Assembly: GCA_905250125.1 (NCBI GenBank)
Contig: CAJNOL010000246.1
Location: 113,495-177,494, forward strand
Direction: 5' to 3'
DNA length: 64,000 nucleotides
Source of the DNA: Rotaria sordida
Lineage: Eukaryota > Rotifera > Eurotatoria > Philodinida > Philodinidae
The translations under genes were made by a program, and so were the position numbers. Position 1 is the first letter of the stretch; the number at the start of each line of letters is the position of its first letter. Below, piece by piece: positions 25,001-37,247 of the stretch. The notes under the pieces are model-generated. The model ran no database searches and was not told the DNA's origin. It saw only the letters and a list, made by a program, of their open reading frames with translations.

Positions 25001-28000
25001 TCAACTTTAGATAAATTACGTTCCTAAAGAAAAACAAAAAATTTTTTTTTTGTAGAAGAAATAAAAATAAATTTAAAAAATTCATACGAATTCACGTGTA
25101 GATTCTTTAAGTTTAAAACGTAATTTTGAACTATATTCAGCAGCTTTTTCGGCTGTTAATTGTTCTTGAACTTGTTGATAGATTTCATCTTCTAATTTAA
25201 CACGTTCTTGATTTTCTTTTTCGATTTCACGTTGTAAAATATTTAATTCATGTTGTTTTTCAGCTTTTTCCTATTAGAAAAAGAAAGAAATTTATCTTTG
25301 TTCTTCTTTGTTTTTTTTTTTTTTTTTTGATTTACATTATTAACACGATTAAGCATAAGTTGAGTTTCTTCAAGTGCTTTTGTATATGTAGAAATTTCTT
25401 GTTTACATGTTTCTGATTTTTCAGTATTTATTTGAAGTAATTTTTCTAAATTTTGTATTTCATATTTTGTGCGATTTAAGACTAGTGTTAATTTTTCATT
25501 TAATTCTTGTTCTTTTACAATTGAACGTTTATATGATTCCATTTCAGTATTCATTGTATCAATACGTTGTAATTGTAATCTAAATAGATCGAGAGAAAAA
25601 AATATATTTTAAATAATATGTTCTATAACAAGATTTCATAGATGAACTATAATAGTGAGATTTTTTGAAAAAAATTGAATACGGTAGTTTTCAGATTCTA
25701 GAAGCTATTTTTTATTAATATCATTTTAAAGAACACAAAAATGAAGGATCGCCGCATTTTCGACGATCTTCCTTTGAAAAAGTTAAAAATATCACAAAAA
25801 GTTTTTTAGTTGATTTTTTAATAAATTTCGTTTTTAAATAATGTTTTTAACCTTTTTTAAGGGAAGATTGTAGAAAATGCGGTGACTCATTATTTTGTGC
25901 TCTGTAAAATGGCATTATTAAAAAATAGCTTTTGGAACTCGAAAATTGTCGTGTCCGGTTTTTTTTTTAGAAAAATCAATTGACTATTAAAATCGCTATG
26001 TGAATTTGAGCTAATTGCTTAACATGATAGAAAAATAGATTAAAAATACATTGTTGTGTAACTTTTTTCTACCATCTTAGCACATCCTGTACACTTCTTA
26101 GATGATTAGAGCTTATAGGATTCAAAATTTTCGGATACAACCGAGTCTGAATTCTGGACGCACATGCTACTTGTTAACAAGAATAAAAGTCAGATGCAAA
26201 GGTTCTACTATCGTGTCAAATACAAAAACTTAAACTCAATACTTTGTATATGAAAGAGATGTTTAGGAAATGATAATTATGATATGATTTTATTGTATAC
26301 CTGACAGCTTCACCCATTGTTGCTTGTGCTTCATCACGTCTTCGAATACCAATTAAACAACTATTCCAATTTTGCATTAATTGTTTTGTTTCTAATTCTA
26401 ATGTTTCTGATTCAAGTCGTGCTTCGACTAATGTATGTTTAATATTTTTTGTTTCTTCCACTAGATAAAATAAAATAAATTAAATCAATCGAAAAATAAG
26501 ACAACAATGAAAATTACTTTGAATTCTTAATTGATATTCATACATTGATATTTGTTCACGAAGCATATCAACTTGTTGTACAAGACGATCAACAAATAAA
26601 TCCTTTGTTTAGATTTTTTTTTTTTTAAATTAATATAAAATTACAATTTATTTAATAAATATTTAACATACTTGAACTCTTTTATCCGCTTCTAATTTTG
26701 TTACTTCAGAATCAACTTTTTCTGTTGCTCGACGCATTGTTGATAAATCACCTCGAATATCATTTTTTGCTTTATTCATATAATGTAATCGACGTTGAAG
26801 AACATCTCGTTCTTTTTGAGTTTCCAAAGCTAAAGAATTAAATAATAATATTTAATAAATATTAAATCTTTTTTTGTAAATAAAATACTTTGTCTCATTT
26901 GTGTATCATGTTCATCTTTCTTTTTTGCATGTTTTTCTTTAATATGTTTTATATCTTGATCAATACGTTGACGATCTTGATTAATTTCTCCAAAACGATC
27001 ATGTTCTTTTTCAAGTAACATTTGATGTCTTGCCAATTCTTGTTGTAAATTATACAATGTTACACCAAGTGCTTCACGTCTATCACGTATTTTCTATATT
27101 CGAGAAAAAAAAAAGACAATAATTTGTTTGTTTTAAAGATATATATATAATTAAGTTTTCTTTACTTTAAGTTCATTATCTGCTTCTCGTAATTGAATAG
27201 AAAGTTTTTCTTCACGTTTAAGTAAATGCTGTTTAAGAGCTTCTTGATATCGAACCATAAGTGGATGACTCGGATCCAGTACAACCAATGACTGTTCATC
27301 TTCTGTAAGTGCATCTTCTGTTTAATAAGAAAGACATAAATGATATTAGATTTGTTTGAAAAAAAAAAGAAATAATGCTTCACTATTGCATTAACATTTG
27401 TTAGGCTTTTGATTAATAGTGTATCTTATACGTTATTTCTATCTGTGAGAACTCAACGTATTTTCAGTTATTTTATAAATAGTTTTGTAAATCAAGATCA
27501 TGTGCTCTATTCGAGTATGAGTTTAGAATATTTTTTTGGCTTACAATTCGTTAACTGAAAGCAAACTTCTTTTAGTGATATAACCAGAAAAACAATTGTA
27601 GGAATCGCTTAGTGCTCCGGCCCGTCGTCTCTGATAATGCTTCTAGAAGACAATCAAGCTTCTTCTTAAGTGGAATTCAACCGTTTGTAAAAGGAGTAGC
27701 GAAACCATTGTCCAGTTACATAGATTTTGCGCAATCTATAGTTGATTTAGAGTGAATTTTTTGAAAAATGTTAACTTGCTATTGTTGTAGAGTATTCAAT
27801 TCTGTTCAAAATAAATTAGAGCTTAAAAAAACAATTAAAACTTATGAACGGTACCATTTGCCTAAAAGTCGATTTTTCAAAATCCATCTTATTGAATGCA
27901 ATAGATTTTTTGTTTTTATATTGGGATATGAAAGACAATTAATGTCCAGATCAGTATTAAAGAAAGATGGGTGTAAGCTGAATCATTCAATAATGGCAAC

Positions 28001-28458
28001 AATCGAAAAAGGAGAACTTCGAACGTCTTTTTGCTTGATACTATATAAAACAATATTATTTTAAAACCTATCATCTTCGTAAAGCATGCCTAAATTTCTG
28101 CGTATTGTTGAGTTTACATCCATCTCTCTTTAATTCTAGTATGGACATTAATTATTTTTAAATAAGTGAATAAAATTTTGTAACAAAGATTCTAAAGCCA
28201 AAAAAATGTTTTAGATATGAAACTGAATGTTTTAAAAATAGAAAATAACATACGTAATTCTTGTGCACCTTCCGTTGGACTATTTGGATCAGCATAATTT
28301 ATCGGATAATCAGTTATATTGACTGTTGTATTTTCTGTGTTGGATACGGTCGGAAGACCTATAAATGAAAATTTTATAAATCATAATTTTACTAATTAAA
28401 ATAAAATCAAACCTGTTCCATCACCGACCACATCATTATCATCATCGTATTGCGACAT
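22056..28458 (-). CDS. CCDC40: CCDC40, 96-nm axonemal ruler protein (16 exons)
   Basis: Orthologue of CCDC40, which with CCDC39 forms the coiled-coil ruler that positions inner dynein arms and the nexin-dynein regulatory complex every 96 nm in motile cilia. Exons: 28458-28413, 28358-28254, 27317-27166, 27093-26889, 26829-26672, 26602-26518, 26460-26301, 25579-25336, 25270-25088, 25023-24564, 24511-24342, 24254-24163, 24094-23974, 23918-23727, 22526-22368, 22319-22056; phases agree and give about 931 residues. Diagnostic matches include [75 protein letters not shown] and [14 protein letters not shown]. The protein is nearly all coiled coil and shorter at the N-terminus than the human one (about 1140 residues). 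An X-box for RFX factors lies 95 bp upstream. Introns of 0.7-1.2 kb (after exons 2, 7 and 14) contrast with the usual 50-80 nt; two of them hold inverted repeats. Confidence 0.97.
22830..23065. mobile_element. Foldback repeat in CCDC40 intron 14
   Basis: Arms at about 22830-22921 and 22972-23065 are inverted relatives: the left arm has AAATTTCAGTTCAAAATAAT and CTCAAGATATTGAAAT, the right arm has their inverse (TTTAATATCTTGAAAAGG, TTCTTTTGAGCTGAATTTTT). The core motif AAATTTCAG-CAAAA is shared with the foldback element at 3165-3600, so both look like members of one family. It has no coding capacity. Confidence 0.72.
23277..23314. repeat. Short perfect-arm palindrome
   Basis: AAAATGACGA is followed, after a short centre reading AAAACCGCCGGTTTT, by TCGTCATTTT. 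This predicts a stable hairpin in CCDC40 intron 14, about 210 bp from the foldback repeat. It could be the tip of a larger palindrome. Confidence 0.7.
25650..25975. mobile_element. Palindromic MITE-like repeat in CCDC40 intron 7
   Basis: Left arm 25655-25790 and right arm about 25845-25965 are inverted copies. Paired landmarks are GAAGCTATTTTTTATTAAT with ATTAAAAAATAGCTTTTGG, and CGCCGCATTTTCGACGATCT with AGATTGTAGAAAATGCGGTG. The sequence differs from the foldback family at 3165 and 22830, so it is a separate family. A CACATCCTGTA-type sequence at 26083-26093 could mark a larger element's end. Confidence 0.75.
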
Positions 28459-29009
28459 GTTTTGTTTTTTTTCTTTTTACAAAAAAGTTTCTATTTTCAA
28501 ACACATAATGAACATCCCCTATATTTCACATGGACAACAAACTGTTTTCAAGGTTGCTTAGCAACTAAATTTTCAATCTTTATTCTTAAAAAAAAAAAAA
28601 AAATTTTATTTTAGATATAACAAAAATAATTTTCAATATTTCTTTTTATTGAAACAAAAAAAAAGAATCGAAATTTGAAAAAAAGAAGTTCTTTTATATA
28701 TAGATGTCACTTTTACATATTTGTGCAATATACATGTATCGCCATTGTTTCCCGTTTGTGAACCTTCATGTATTGATACATCTCCTATGTCTGCGTAAAA
28801 GGACAGGAGAAGAAAAAAAAAAGAAAAAGAACACAAACTTAATAGAAATATTTTTCTTTTTTCTATTTTTTAGATTTTAGAATCCTATTTTTCATCAATC
28901 ACTAGAACAAAGTCCATTTATATATATATCTATCTAATCAAGAAAAAAAAAACAAAAGAACAGATCTTTTTTTTATTTATTGTATGATCACAATATTAAT
29001 ATCATTATC
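28459..29009. promoter_or_regulatory. Head-to-head intergenic region CCDC40 / PRRC2
   Basis: The start codons of the two divergent genes are 551 bp apart. Apart from the X-box near CCDC40, the region holds homopolymer runs, a TATATATATC tract at 28919-28931 and no further gene. A shared bidirectional promoter is plausible but not shown. Confidence 0.6.
28553..28565. promoter_or_regulatory. RFX X-box motif upstream of CCDC40
   Basis: GTTGCTTAGCAAC is a perfect palindrome with a one-base spacer and fits the X-box consensus bound by RFX-family factors, the conserved regulators of ciliary genes. It lies 95 bp upstream of the CCDC40 ATG, within the proximal range normal for functional X-boxes. 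The other divergent gene is about 445 bp away on its side. Regulation of CCDC40 by RFX is inference from motif and position. Confidence 0.85.
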
Positions 29010-32000
29010 ATGTCTGTACCCAATAAATCTCTTGATAAAAACAAACGTTATGCTGGTGTTAAAGCCAATGATTTTGTAAACAAAACACGAGCAAACGAAA
29101 CAAATCGATCAACTGGTATGTTTATTTCCTCAAAAAAAAAAAAAAAAGAAAACAAAATTCAATATGACTTCTTTTTTTTTGTTTTGCTCAGCTCGTCCTC
29201 AAGGATGGGCAAATTTAGGAAAAATAAATAGTCGCCGAATTCCACCACCGGCTAATTTACCTAGTTTAAAAAGTGAAACAGGTATTACTTCACCAACATT
29301 TGATCCAACAATAACAACAAATCATGGTTGGACATCAAATGAAAATTCATCAACAACAATTAATACAATATCAAATCCAACACAACAACAAATTGATTCA
29401 TTACCAATTAATTCTTCAGCATCATCACCACCACCACCACCATCATCACTACCACAACCATTAATGGATATTGATAAACCACGTTTAGCATCAACATGGA
29501 ATACAACAACATCTGGTACAAATATTAATACAAATGAATCAATACCAAGTCTACTTCCATTAAATGATTATCCTCGTTTATCAACAATACAAGATCGTAA
29601 ATTACAATCAGAATCAATAACAAATATACAAAATCCTAGTTTTCGACCAGCTAATTTAGCTATATGGAAAGATGGTGGTAGTGGTAATCGTATACAATCA
29701 TTAACAAATGATCTATCACAAATAATATTAAATAATCCTGGTGCTAATTTATATCAACCACAAATATCAAATCCAAATATGAGAATGTATCCACCACAAA
29801 TGGTAAATTTTATTTCTTAAAAAAATAAATTCAATTGATATTTTTTTTTTTTATTCTTTCTAGTGGACATATAATCCATATACACCAGTACCATTATCAA
29901 TACATCAACATCAACAACAACAACAACAACAACAACAAATGAATACATTACAAGATTATAAAAGTCCAACGATATTACGAAATAAAGATATTGATGATTT
30001 ATCAAAATTAACCGATAATACATGGGCGAATGCATCTCAGGAAGTAAATTATGAAGAAAAAATACGTTTTAGTGATGATGATGATGATAATAATAATAAT
30101 AATAAAAATGTTCATAGAGATATTTTAGAATCAAATAATAATAATAAATCACGTCGATTAAATCCACAAATATTACAACATTCACGTTTAATACAAGATG
30201 ATGAACATTTAAAACAAATGCAAAATAATAAAAATTCAGAATTAATTAATGCATTAAATATTGCTAAACAACGACGTGATGAACAAGAACGTCATCTTAA
30301 ACATGAACAATTAATAACAAATATTGATGAACAAAAACAAATACCAGGTTATCAAACACGTCCATTATTAACATCAAATGATCAAGATAATCATAATACA
30401 TCAATATTATGGCATACAAATAAAGATTTATCAACTACATCTCGTACACGTCATGATACAGCTAATAGTCAATCATCATTTACAATGAAAAGTTGGTCCG
30501 ATCAAATGGATTCATTTAATTATGCATCATTACATGAAAAGTAATTAAATCTTTTCTAAATAGATTATTTCATTTTTTTTTTTGTCTTAAAACTACATCA
30601 ATTTCAAAGTCATATGTACAGTAATTTGTATGAAATTATACAACAATATTTTGACAAGTACATATCTTTGAGATATAAAGTCTTCAAACAAATTACTATA
30701 TATAAGATTTTCAAATCGAAATAATTTTAAGATAAAATTAAAAAATACAAGTTTTTGCTAATTTAAGACTTTCACTCATAAATCAATCTTACATCAAATA
30801 CATTTAAATTCTATGAAATTCTTTTCATATATATTTAATTTTGTTTTTATTTGAAAGAACATATCAAACTTTAATTTTTATGCGGAGAAAAATAACAACA
30901 AGTTCAATAATAATACTCTTTAAAAATGTTCATCTATTTGTAATAGACGAACTCAATACATTAAAAAAGCCTCAAATAGTACTACCGCTACATATATTCT
31001 TAGATATAATAGTTATCATTGATAGTACATCGCATTATGCGAATATTTATATTAAACTATAATTTCGATTGATTTAAATAATTTTATTGAAAAATTTTTG
31101 ATATATCTATTGTATATTTAGATCTCGTGGACATACAGAAAATGATGAATTATCAACATTAAATAAATATAGTCGTTCTCAAAGTGAAGCAAGTTCACAA
31201 TCACAACATAATAATGATTTAATGCTAAAAAAATCGAAAAAACTTCCATTAACATCAAAAAAACAACAACAACAACAACAGCAACAACAAAAAATGAATT
31301 TATTACAAACAAAAAATTTATCGAAAAAATCTATTAAAAATAATAATTTAGATTATTTAGAAAATCAAAATCATTCAAATGATCAATGGAATGAATCAAT
31401 TGATAATCGTTATCAACAATATACAAATGATAATCGTCGACATCAACAATTACTATCCGATGGTCTTTCAACACAAAAATTAAATCAGTATAATAATAAA
31501 CAATCATCAATAAAACCACGTTCTAATCAACGACAACAAATAAGTATGTTTAAACTTTCACAAGACACCTATAAGTTGTTTTTTCGATAATTCTTTTTTT
31601 TTTTACTACAAAACCGGATACATGTAGACTTCCTCTATCTAATAGTATGAAGTTCAATTGCACATACTGTTGACATGTCAATAGATGGCGTCATATAATA
31701 ACATGTCAACAGTACGCAGTAGAAGTTAATAAAGCATATATTATTATATAGAGGAAGTCTTTTTCTACAATCTTATATATATATATATATCCGATTGTGT
31801 AGTTTAATTCTTCTAATTGTTTTTTTATTTTTATTTTATTAGATTCTCGTACAAAACAAAATTCATCTATATCCAATAAAAATAATCAAACTACAACAGT
31901 ATGGCGTCCATTATCACCAAATCAATCATTAGGATCAACTGATCCAACACCACAAGAATCAATTTCATGTAAATCTCAACAACGAACAAATTTAAATGAA

Positions 32001-34762
32001 CATAAACAACGAAATCAGACAACAACAACACCAACATCATCATCAATTATTGATACAGCATCAATTCCACCATTAATGAGTGTACGATCAGATGGAACAA
32101 CAACAGGAAATTTATATAAAACAACAAATCATAATGTTTCATCACATTATGATGATGAAAATATTTATTATGATTCTAATTTAGAATTACATCAAAATTA
32201 TCATCAACAGCAGCAGCATCATTCAAATATACATAATCGAAGATATACAGCATTAGGTACATATGGACGTTATAAACGGGGTGGAACAGTTCGTCATCAA
32301 CAACAATATACAACATATAATATAAATAATACATCTGGTATATCATCAGCACCTAATACAAGTTCAGGTATACGTCAAAAAAAGAATTCAACTAATCGAA
32401 CAAATACAAATAATAATAATAATAATAAATCTAATCAATCAGCTGAACAAATAAAAACTGAAGAAGTATCAATAATAAAACCTATTGAAACATCTGTATT
32501 ATCTTCTCCAATTGAAGTATTAACAACAGATAATGAAAAATCAAATGATACATCTAATCAAAAGATTTCAATAAAAAATGATAATGAATCAAATATTATT
32601 CAACCAATAGAAAATGATTCAACTAAAACAAATAAAAAATCGACAGTAATAACATCATCTAATCCAAAACGACATACAAATAAAAATCAACAAAATTATC
32701 ATCAAGATCAACGTTATCAAAATCAACAAGCTCCACGACATAGAAATAATTATACACGATCAATGCAAGGTATTTCCTTGTTTTTAGAGAAAACTATTTC
32801 AGAATTTATTTGTATTACATCTAAAACAATTCTTTAATACTTGACATTTGATCACTAGTACTTTTTTTCTCTCGCGTCGGACTAGATGAAAATAAGTTAG
32901 TTTTATTGAAATTTCAAATGTTGTTTATAATCATTAAAAATTGCGTAGAGTTAACTTTAATATCAAGCAAATCGTTTAGCTCTATTTAAATATATTTTAT
33001 TAATTCATGAATGGCTCGTTTATTTTTCACTTAAGTTTTAACTGTAGATCAGAATTATCGATTCGAAAGGCTTTCTCTTCTTGAAAATGACGAACTTTTT
33101 ACAAACTTTCATGGAAAATCATGACAGAAAGAGAATTGTAATGATATTAGCTCTGCTTCTAATAGATATTCATACAAAGATACTTTTTCTCAGATACAAT
33201 ATTATAGAAAATCGATTATTTCAGCATCTTCTATTCGATATCTGCAGACTATTTAATTCTCATATTTATTTAGACTATGAAGCTATGCAAATGGCTGCTG
33301 CACATAATTATTATGGTACAACTCATCGAACAGCACATAATGGTCGTAATACACATATGCATGATTTATCAAGTGATTATTACTACGAATATCCTAAACA
33401 GTATGTTTCATTTTGTTAAACACGATCCAAAAAGAGTGTGAAGATAGAAATCTGAACCTCCCCTTCACACTGTGCATTTCTCGCGTGGCAAGCTTTTGCT
33501 AAAAAATGATCAGATATGACAAAAAAAAATTTTTTCTTCAAAATTGTTTTATGTTATATATCATTTGATGCAGTTTAATGTGATGATTTTGAATATTTTA
33601 TTTTTGTCGATTAAATAATTTTTCAAAGTTTGAAACATCAAGTCCAAGAATGTTTACGCGCTAACAGGAATTAGATACAGTAGATAGAAGAACATTCTGG
33701 CAAAGTGCGGAAGTTGGATTGCTCATTTTATAGGACTAGTCATTCGAATGACACTACGAAAAAGTATTTTTTTTTTAACCATTGTATAGAGCTTGGCTTG
33801 AAGATTCAGAAAATGTACTTGATTTATCTGTCAAATAGTTTAATTTTGTCAGGTGTCAGTTTGTTGCCGGTGACATCATGATTTTCAGACAACTAATTTT
33901 TCATTTGCTTTGAGGATTACAACAAACCCATTAGATAGAGTATATTTCGAAATCTATTTTAATCTTGGAAAAGCACGATTTTCATTTTTAGCCAAAATTC
34001 CACCTAGATATACATATGGCTTCAGCTCGTCAGTCCCAGAATTTTCGAACCGCGTCCGAAACCAACTCGACAAACTCTAGACATTGTTGATAGATGATTG
34101 AAGATCGTATATGCACAACGTCTCGTTATAATATATGAATTACTTCCTAATTACATTTCATGAAGATTAAGTAAAATGATAGTGAAGCAATATGTCCGTA
34201 GAATAAATAATCTTTCTGTGATTAGCAAGAGCAACTATATCTTGTTTCATATATTAATCCTACAGATATTGTATTAACAACTTTTATTTTTTTCAAAATT
34301 ATTTCTTTTATTTTATTAAGACATTACAATAATCGATATAATTATTCGAATGAACATTATCAACAACGTTCAACAAATAAAAATTCAAAACGTGGTAGTT
34401 CATCAATAATAAATAATCGACAACCAAAACAACAAATAATCAATGGAAGTAGTAGTAATAATAATAATAATAATAATAATGTTCGTCATCATTCAACAAG
34501 TGATAATGATCAAAAAGAAGGTGAAGAATGGGAAACAGCATCTGAATCAAGTACGAATATGCGTAATGGTCATTATGATACAAATGCAATAAATACTGAA
34601 CAAACAAATGAAACAAAAACAATTCATCGTGGTAAAACACCACCGAAGAAAAGTTTTTCCAGTCAAAGGTAAATTTTTGTTTAAATTATTCTTTCTTAAA
34701 ATTTTACAATATTTTATTTTAGGCCAAATGCGCGTCAGATTTTCAAATATACGAATGCATGA
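29010..34762 (+). CDS. PRRC2: PRRC2/BAT2 family protein (8 exons)
   Basis: Homologue of the PRRC2A/B/C (BAT2) family, large disordered RNA-associated proteins linked to translation and stress granules. Exons: 29010-29115, 29192-29802, 29864-30540, 31122-31543, 31843-32769, 33274-33400, 34321-34668, 34723-34762; phases agree, giving about 1085 residues against about 2100-2900 in vertebrates. The BAT2 N-terminal domain is clear: ARPQGWANLGKINSRR, IPPPANLPSLKSE, FRPANLAIWKDGGSG, then SPTILRNKDIDDLSKL, WANASQEVNYEEKIRFSDDD. Near the end, EEWETASESS matches a conserved family motif. The rest is Gln/Asn/Ser low complexity, with two polyglutamine tracts. An in-frame upstream ATG at 28984 makes the start slightly uncertain. 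The gene is head-to-head with CCDC40. One of the longer introns contains a palindromic MITE. Confidence 0.9.
31626..31760. mobile_element. 135-bp palindromic MITE in PRRC2 intron 4
   Basis: Ends are a perfect 13-bp inverted repeat, AGACTTCCTCTAT and ATAGAGGAAGTCT. Inside, TACTGTTGACATGT (31665-31678) pairs perfectly with ACATGTCAACAGTA (31701-31714). The whole unit can fold into one hairpin. It has no coding capacity; target duplication is unclear. Confidence 0.85.
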
Positions 34763-36974
34763 AAGAGAGAGAAAGACAGAAAATTTTCTCATTTTTGTTT
34801 TTTTTTTTTTTAATATTTTGTCTTCACTTTCTTTCTCTCCTCTCTCTCTCTCTCACTTAATTCGTCTACGCGCATACATATCATAATAAATGTATGTATG
34901 TGTATGTGTATAGCATATTATTGTTCTTTCAATTTAGATAGAAAAGTAGATTCTAAATACACATATACATAGATATATTTATTCATATGTGTGTAAATTC
35001 TTGTTCTGTTTTTAAAAGGAATCTCACAATAGCTTTTAAAGCAGATTAGATGAAGAAGAAAGAGAAAAAAAAAAAAAAAAAGGAAAACAAATTTTCTTTC
35101 TGTTTTGTTTTGTTATTTCTTGCTCCTCTTTTCTTTTCTTTTCTTTTATATAATATATACTGGTCATATTAATTTTTTTTCTCTCGAATGATGATGAATG
35201 TCAATATTGTGTGTATGTGTGTTTTTCTGTTTGTTTGTTTGCTTCTTTTTTTTTTTTTCTTTTGTTTTTTTAATTGTTAATCGAACAAAACATATTTAAT
35301 CATCTGTATGTTTATTTCTTTTTCTTTGTCTTTTTCTTTTTTTAACCGTTGATGTGACATATTTGATCAAAAAACAAAAAATCTCTCTTTTCATGCTATT
35401 TATTATTTGTAAATACAAAGCCACAAAAATAAGAAAACATTTAACGTAATGTGTAAAACATTTTAAAGGAGTGATTTTTTTTTTTGTTTCATTTTTTTTC
35501 TCTCTCTCTCTCACTCTTGTGCGCGCCTTCCGTTTATATTTAATCCTAATGCGTTTATTTCCCGCCTAATACATTGCAAGTTCTTTTCAACTTCTTTCTT
35601 TTTTTTTTTTTTTTTTTCTTCTCTTGTCATGAAAAATAATAAAATGCAATCGGAACATTGGCTGTTTATTCAATATCGATAATTAAGAGTTTTATAAGAA
35701 CAATCAGTATTCTGTATAAGATAAACAATAGAAAACAGGTTGCATTGGGAAATAATTCCTTGGAAAGCATAGCATGAATAATAAGAATAAATAAATTATT
35801 ATTTTCTAAAACATTAATGTTTAAATCTATAGCAAAAAAATTAGATTTTACTTTTACATCTAACAATTCATGATTGCTTGACATAACGTGTTAAGAAGAA
35901 AAGAAGACTAATAACTAGATATATGGGTAAGATGGGTTTAGTCCCCTTGGAGTAATTTTTTGTCCTCTCGTATGTTATATTGTCATGATTCATACGATCT
36001 AAATAGATATAGTCAAGATAACCTCAGTCCTAGCAAAACTGAGATCAAATTTTTTTCTGAGAGAGTCGAGTACAATTTTTTTTTGGTTAGGATCTATATC
36101 AGCATGACTATTGTTTCATTGGGAATAACACATTTTTGATGATCATGTAAAACTTTCGTCGTGCGTCATTTTGTCATGAGTCTAGTACTTTAAATAGACA
36201 TGAGAACAATGGTCCTGATCATGCCTACTAATAACGCATCATATAATACAATGAATAGGATATTTTTAATTCTTTAAAGTATTCACATTTTAAATGAATG
36301 CAAATCTTTTTAGTTCTATATTTAATTTGAATAGGATTTACTGAAGTCTTCTTTATGATTATAATATTATCAATATGAATAATAATTAATAAATCTGATG
36401 AATTTCTTTAACTTATTCAAAATCAATTGCACTAACTGATTAGAATGTAAAACTGAAATCTATGTAGATAGTATTTTATTTCTTATATCAATTCATAGTT
36501 TATATTAGTTTTCTATTTCGATTCGATATTGAATTGTATCCATCATTTTGTTTTATGTCATGTATTTGTTTGAGATCTTACATAAAATCTCTAGTTATCA
36601 AACGGAACTAAGAAAAAGATAAAAAATATTTGTATTTATTTCTAACATCAATAAAATAAGTGGAACATTATTTTGACAGCAGGCAAATAAGTTTTCATTC
36701 GGAAACATATGTTGTTATTACATCAAATGACTTTATCAAGAGGAAAATGCACTCTCATTTATTCTCGATTTCATAAAAAACAAATGTCTTTTAATAAGTC
36801 AACTTAATATTTTTTATTTTTTTATTCTACTGTTATTTATTTGAACTATTTTTCTTTTCCCCACAACCCCCAAATCACTGTTATATTCTGTATGAAATTA
36901 AAATTAAAAAAAAAAAAATGATTATGTAAAAAGGTGTGTCATTGTGTTATCATTTTTTTTTTTTGTATGTATAT
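34763..36974. other. Spacer after PRRC2, 3' UTR and simple repeats
   Basis: Contains the PRRC2 3' untranslated region, CT-rich runs near 34838-34855 and 35501-35512, (TG)n-like stretches and poly-T tracts. A loosely repeated segment (TGTCATGA..TAAATAGA..GTCCT) occurs at about 35970-36030 and 36170-36225. No gene seen. Confidence 0.5.
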
Positions 36975-37247
36975 CTAGCTGTTGTTAACTTCAAGTAGTT
37001 GATTAAGAAGATGAATATAGTTAACAGCTGTACGAAGAGTTTCAATACGAGATAATTTACATCTATTTTCAACAGGTAAGACCAGACGAAGTTGTGTATA
37101 AGCTTTATTTAGTTTAAGCATTCGATGTTTTTCACGTATAGTTGCTTCATCACGTTGTTGTCCATTGAGTTTACGTTTTTTACGTGTTGGTTGTAAAGTT
37201 GATGAAGATGGAATATCATTATATACAAACTTTTCTTCGTTGTTCAT
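36975..37247 (-). CDS. Small basic helix-loop-helix transcription factor
   Basis: Single-exon frame of 90 residues. It has a Lys/Arg-rich N-terminus (TRKKRKLNGQQRDE), a basic region ATIREKHRMLKLN with the E-box-contacting glutamate and arginine of the REK/RER signature, helix 1 AYTQLRLVLPVE, a short loop, and helix 2 KLSRIETLRTAVNYIHLLNQ. This is the group A bHLH pattern (KLS-IETLR-A--YI--L), as in NHLH, Fer, Mesp, ASC and related families. I cannot assign the subfamily. The basic region has Thr where most group A factors have Asn. It is very short, with almost nothing outside the domain; additional exons are possible but none is evident. Expected to act in the nucleus as a heterodimer with an E protein. 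Confidence 0.85.
   Translation of the reverse strand: MNNEEKFVYNDIPSSSTLQPTRKKRKLNGQQRDEATIREKHRMLKLNKAYTQLRLVLPVENRCKLSRIETLRTAVNYIHLLNQLLEVNNS

Noticed and set aside
33425-33475. GTGTGAAG ... CTTCACAC short inverted pair in a PRRC2 intron
   Set aside because: Only 8 bp arms with no extended similarity, expected by chance at this scale.
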